From NCBI RefSeq assembly GCF_001746835.1, contig NZ_CP016094.1, positions 1,054,001 through 1,118,000 of the forward strand: a stretch of 64,000 nt of DNA, written 5' to 3'. This stretch comes from Lacunisphaera limnophila (GTDB lineage Bacteria; Verrucomicrobiota; Verrucomicrobiia; Opitutales; Opitutaceae). The first letter of the stretch is position 1. Each line of letters begins with the position of its first letter. Below are positions 61,827-64,000 of the stretch, in pieces. The translations under genes and the position numbers were made by a program. The notes beneath the pieces are model-generated. The model saw only the letters and a list, made by a program, of their open reading frames with translations, made no database searches and had not been told where the DNA came from.

Positions 61827-64000
61827 GGGACGGAAGGCGGGCGCAGGGCGCGCAAAGCGTCCTGTACCAACTGCCATTGCCGGTCAAGTCCCGAGCCATG
61901 CCCGTCGGCGGCCGCCCAGTCGCCTGCGTGCGCCGCCTGCTCAAGCCCGAGCAGCAGCGCCCGCAGCGGCCCGGCACCCAGGCTGGCCGCGCTGCCGGCG
62001 AGTCGGTGGGCCAGCGAGGCCACCTCAGCGGCGTGGCGGGCCTCGAGCTCGCTCCGCAACCGCCCCAGGCTGGGCGGCATCTCCTGGAGAAACTTGTCCG
62101 CCAGCAGCTCCAGCAAGGTCTCGCCCGGCCGGGTCCCGGGCAGCGCCCGCAGCTCCGCCAGCTGGCCCGCATCCAGGATCGCCGGTGCCGCCACCGGTGG
62201 CGCATTCTCCGGGGTGGCCAGCGTGACCGCCACGCCGTAGCGCTGGAGCACCACCTGCAGTGCCTCGAGCCGCAGGGGTTTGGACAGATAATCATCCATG
62301 CCGGCATCCAGGCACTTCTGCCGGTCCCGGGCCTGCGCATGCGCCGTGAGCGCGATGATCGGCACGCGCTCGCGGGCCGACCCGGCGGCCCCGGCCCGGA
62401 TCTGGCGCGTCGCCTCATAACCGTCCAGCCGGGGCATCTGGCAGTCCATCAACACCAGTGCATAATGCTCCCGGGCCAGTTGGCCGATGGCCGCCTGCCC
62501 GTCACCCACAATGGTATGGGCCACCCCCATCTTGCCCAGCAGCAGGCGCATCACCAGCTGGTTGGCCTCGTTGTCCTCGGCCACCAGAATGCGCAGGGTC
62601 GCCGGTAGGTCGGCCACCGGCGCGGCGGGGGCCGGCAGGGCCGGGCCCGGCGGCGGCATGGCCAGTTCCAACTCGACCCAGAACACCGAACCCCGGCCCG
62701 GCTCGCTCTCGACACCGATGCGGCCCCCCATCAACTCGACCAGCTGCCGCGAGATGGCCAAGCCCAGCCCCGTGCCGCCGTAGCGCCGCGTGGTCGAGCC
62801 GTCGGCCTGGGTGAAGGGCTGGAACAGCCGCGCCCGCTGCGCCGCCGTGATGCCGATGCCGGTGTCACGCACCTCGAGGCGGAATGCGTAGCGCCCCGGG
62901 CCCGTGGGCGGACTCGGCCGCACGACCACCGTGACGGTGCCCCGCTCGGTGAACTTCATCGCATTGCCCACCAGGTTGACCAGCACCTGCTGCAACCGCC
63001 CGGCATCACCGTGCAATCGCGCCGGCAGCCCGGCCGGCAGGTCGCTCTCCAAGGCCAGCACACCGGCCACGGCCCGCGGGGCCATGAGCGCCAGCGTCTG
63101 ATCCACCTGCTCCGTCAGGTTAAACTCCCCTTCCGTCAGGCTCAGTTTGCCCGCCTCGATTTTCGCGAAATCCAGCAGGTCGTCGATGATCGTGAGCAAG
63201 TTCCGGGCGCTCGACTGGATCACGCGGCCCATCTGCTGCTGTTCCTCCGCCAGGGTCGTGTCCATGAGCAGGTCGGCCATGCCCAACACCCCGTTCATCG
63301 GGGTGCGGATCTCATGGCTCACGTTGGCGAGAAATTCCGACTTCAGCTTCGACGCCGCCAGCGCCTGGTCACGGGCGGCCGACAGACTTTGTTCCAGCTC
63401 CTTCCGGCGGGTGATATCGATGGCCACCCCCACCAGCCAGAAATCTCCGGAACTGAGAGGCGAAATGGAGACCGTTTCATTGATCCACGTGACGGCCCCC
63501 TCGTTCCGGAGCTGAAACTCCTGCGTGTATCCCCGCTTGCCGCCGAGCAGCGCATCCCGCGCCCGGCGGTCCATCTCGGCCATTTCGGGCACATTGCGGT
63601 TGTTCCAAAGCCCCCAGTGCTCTTCGGGCATACATTCCCCGGCGATCCGTTGGAGCAGGCCCGAAGGCTGATAGGTGAAGCGCCACTTCCACTCGGTCCC
63701 CACGATGGTGACCTTGGCTTCCCAAACCAGGCAGTCCGCCTGCCCCAGGACGCGTTGCAGCCGCTCCTCGCTTTCGCGCAGGGCCATTTCCTGCTGCCGT
63801 TTCTGAGTCACGTCCGAAAAGCTGGCCACCACGGCCTTCAGGTGACCCTTCTCATCCAGGATCCCCTCCGTGTTCACCGACAGCCAGCTGATGGCGCCGT
63901 CGGTCTTGCGGACCCCCATGATCACGCCGCGCAAGGATTTCCCGGTCATGCGGGTGAGAGTCGCCGGATGATGGTCCGGATGGCAGGGGGTGCCGTCCGC
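61823..64000 (-). CDS. Hybrid sensor histidine kinase with PAS, HK, receiver and HPt domains (N-terminus beyond window)
   Basis: 725 residues are visible; the frame stays open to the window edge, where [11 protein letters not shown] reads as PAS sequence. Order: end of one PAS domain with [13 protein letters not shown], a second PAS-PAC module, HisKA ([17 protein letters not shown]), HATPase ([37 protein letters not shown]), a receiver ([25 protein letters not shown]) and an HPt domain with phospho-His in [14 protein letters not shown]. It is a complete internal phosphorelay. The final acceptor is probably the response regulator whose gene overlaps the stop by 4 bp. The signal is unknown. Confidence 0.95.
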   Translation of the reverse strand, partial: ADGTPCHPDHHPATLTRMTGKSLRGVIMGVRKTDGAISWLSVNTEGILDEKGHLKAVVASFSDVTQKRQQEMALRESEERLQRVLGQADCLVWEAKVTIVGTEWKWRFTYQPSGLLQRIAGECMPEEHWGLWNNRNVPEMAEMDRRARDALLGGKRGYTQEFQLRNEGAVTWINETVSISPLSSGDFWLVGVAIDITRRKELEQSLSAARDQALAASKLKSEFLANVSHEIRTPMNGVLGMADLLMDTTLAEEQQQMGRVIQSSARNLLTIIDDLLDFAKIEAGKLSLTEGEFNLTEQVDQTLALMAPRAVAGVLALESDLPAGLPARLHGDAGRLQQVLVNLVGNAMKFTERGTVTVVVRPSPPTGPGRYAFRLEVRDTGIGITAAQRARLFQPFTQADGSTTRRYGGTGLGLAISRQLVELMGGRIGVESEPGRGSVFWVELELAMPPPGPALPAPAAPVADLPATLRILVAEDNEANQLVMRLLLGKMGVAHTIVGDGQAAIGQLAREHYALVLMDCQMPRLDGYEATRQIRAGAAGSARERVPIIALTAHAQARDRQKCLDAGMDDYLSKPLRLEALQVVLQRYGVAVTLATPENAPPVAAPAILDAGQLAELRALPGTRPGETLLELLADKFLQEMPPSLGRLRSELEARHAAEVASLAHRLAGSAASLGAGPLRALLLGLEQAAHAGDWAAADGHGSGLDRQWQLVQDALRALRPPSVP

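Overview
The window is high-GC DNA from a Gram-negative bacterium with an outer membrane: four TonB-dependent receptors, a complete TonB energising system and several lipoproteins. The mix of families (GTP-dependent PEP carboxykinase, membrane pyrophosphatase, DUF3299, DUF5069, rhombosortase, many TonB receptors) fits Verrucomicrobiota, most likely Opitutaceae; that placement is inference. No rRNA, tRNA, CRISPR array, prophage or insertion sequence was seen.

Layout. 0-9.4 kb: end of a proline-catabolic aldehyde dehydrogenase, an acetate-permease operon (DUF485, ActP, an Nramp-fold transporter), an HDOD protein, a secreted protein, pckG, a CDF cation transporter and a tandem-ACT protein. 9.4-31.5 kb: a metal-starvation island, almost certainly for zinc. 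31.7-41 kb: a peroxiredoxin, a MacB/FtsX-type ABC pair, membrane pyrophosphatase, a rhombotarget lipoprotein with its rhombosortase, an NAD-dependent oxidoreductase and a carbohydrate esterase. 41-48.5 kb: a frameshifted DUF885 peptidase, a cytochrome c/PQQ-type dehydrogenase, a TonB receptor with an AraC regulator, and DUF5069. 48.6-56.3 kb: a Vibrio TonB2-like operon (DUF3450, TtpC, ExbB, ExbD, TonB, TPR) that continues into two paralogous secreted proteins. 56.5-64 kb: an aldo/keto reductase, small orphan genes, SlyX, a phosphodiesterase, and a response regulator with a hybrid histidine kinase cut by the window edge.

The central observation is the zinc island. A 16-bp element, CTTGACGACTTTGCTA, occurs four times (two exact copies in one class, two with one change each), always intergenic, always pointing into a gene and always running into a -10-like hexamer just before the start codon. 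It heads (1) a minus-strand operon of up to thirteen genes from 21.8 to 9.4 kb: COG0523 GTPase, a 74-residue protein, methyltransferase, ZnuABC-type importer, a small His/Cys membrane protein, TonB receptor, PepSY protein, PAP2-like protein, a second COG0523 GTPase, His-rich lipoprotein and DUF3299; (2) a divergent gene for a free-standing threonyl-tRNA-synthetase editing-like domain; (3) a small protein/TonB receptor/FecBCD-type importer operon; (4) a UreH-like transporter/small protein/ZnuD-like receptor operon. Three paralogues of an apparently undescribed small His/Cys membrane protein each sit directly upstream of a TonB receptor. The likely logic is zinc capture at the outer membrane, inner-membrane import by two ABC systems, and allocation by two COG0523 GTPases. 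No regulator gene for the element lies in the window.
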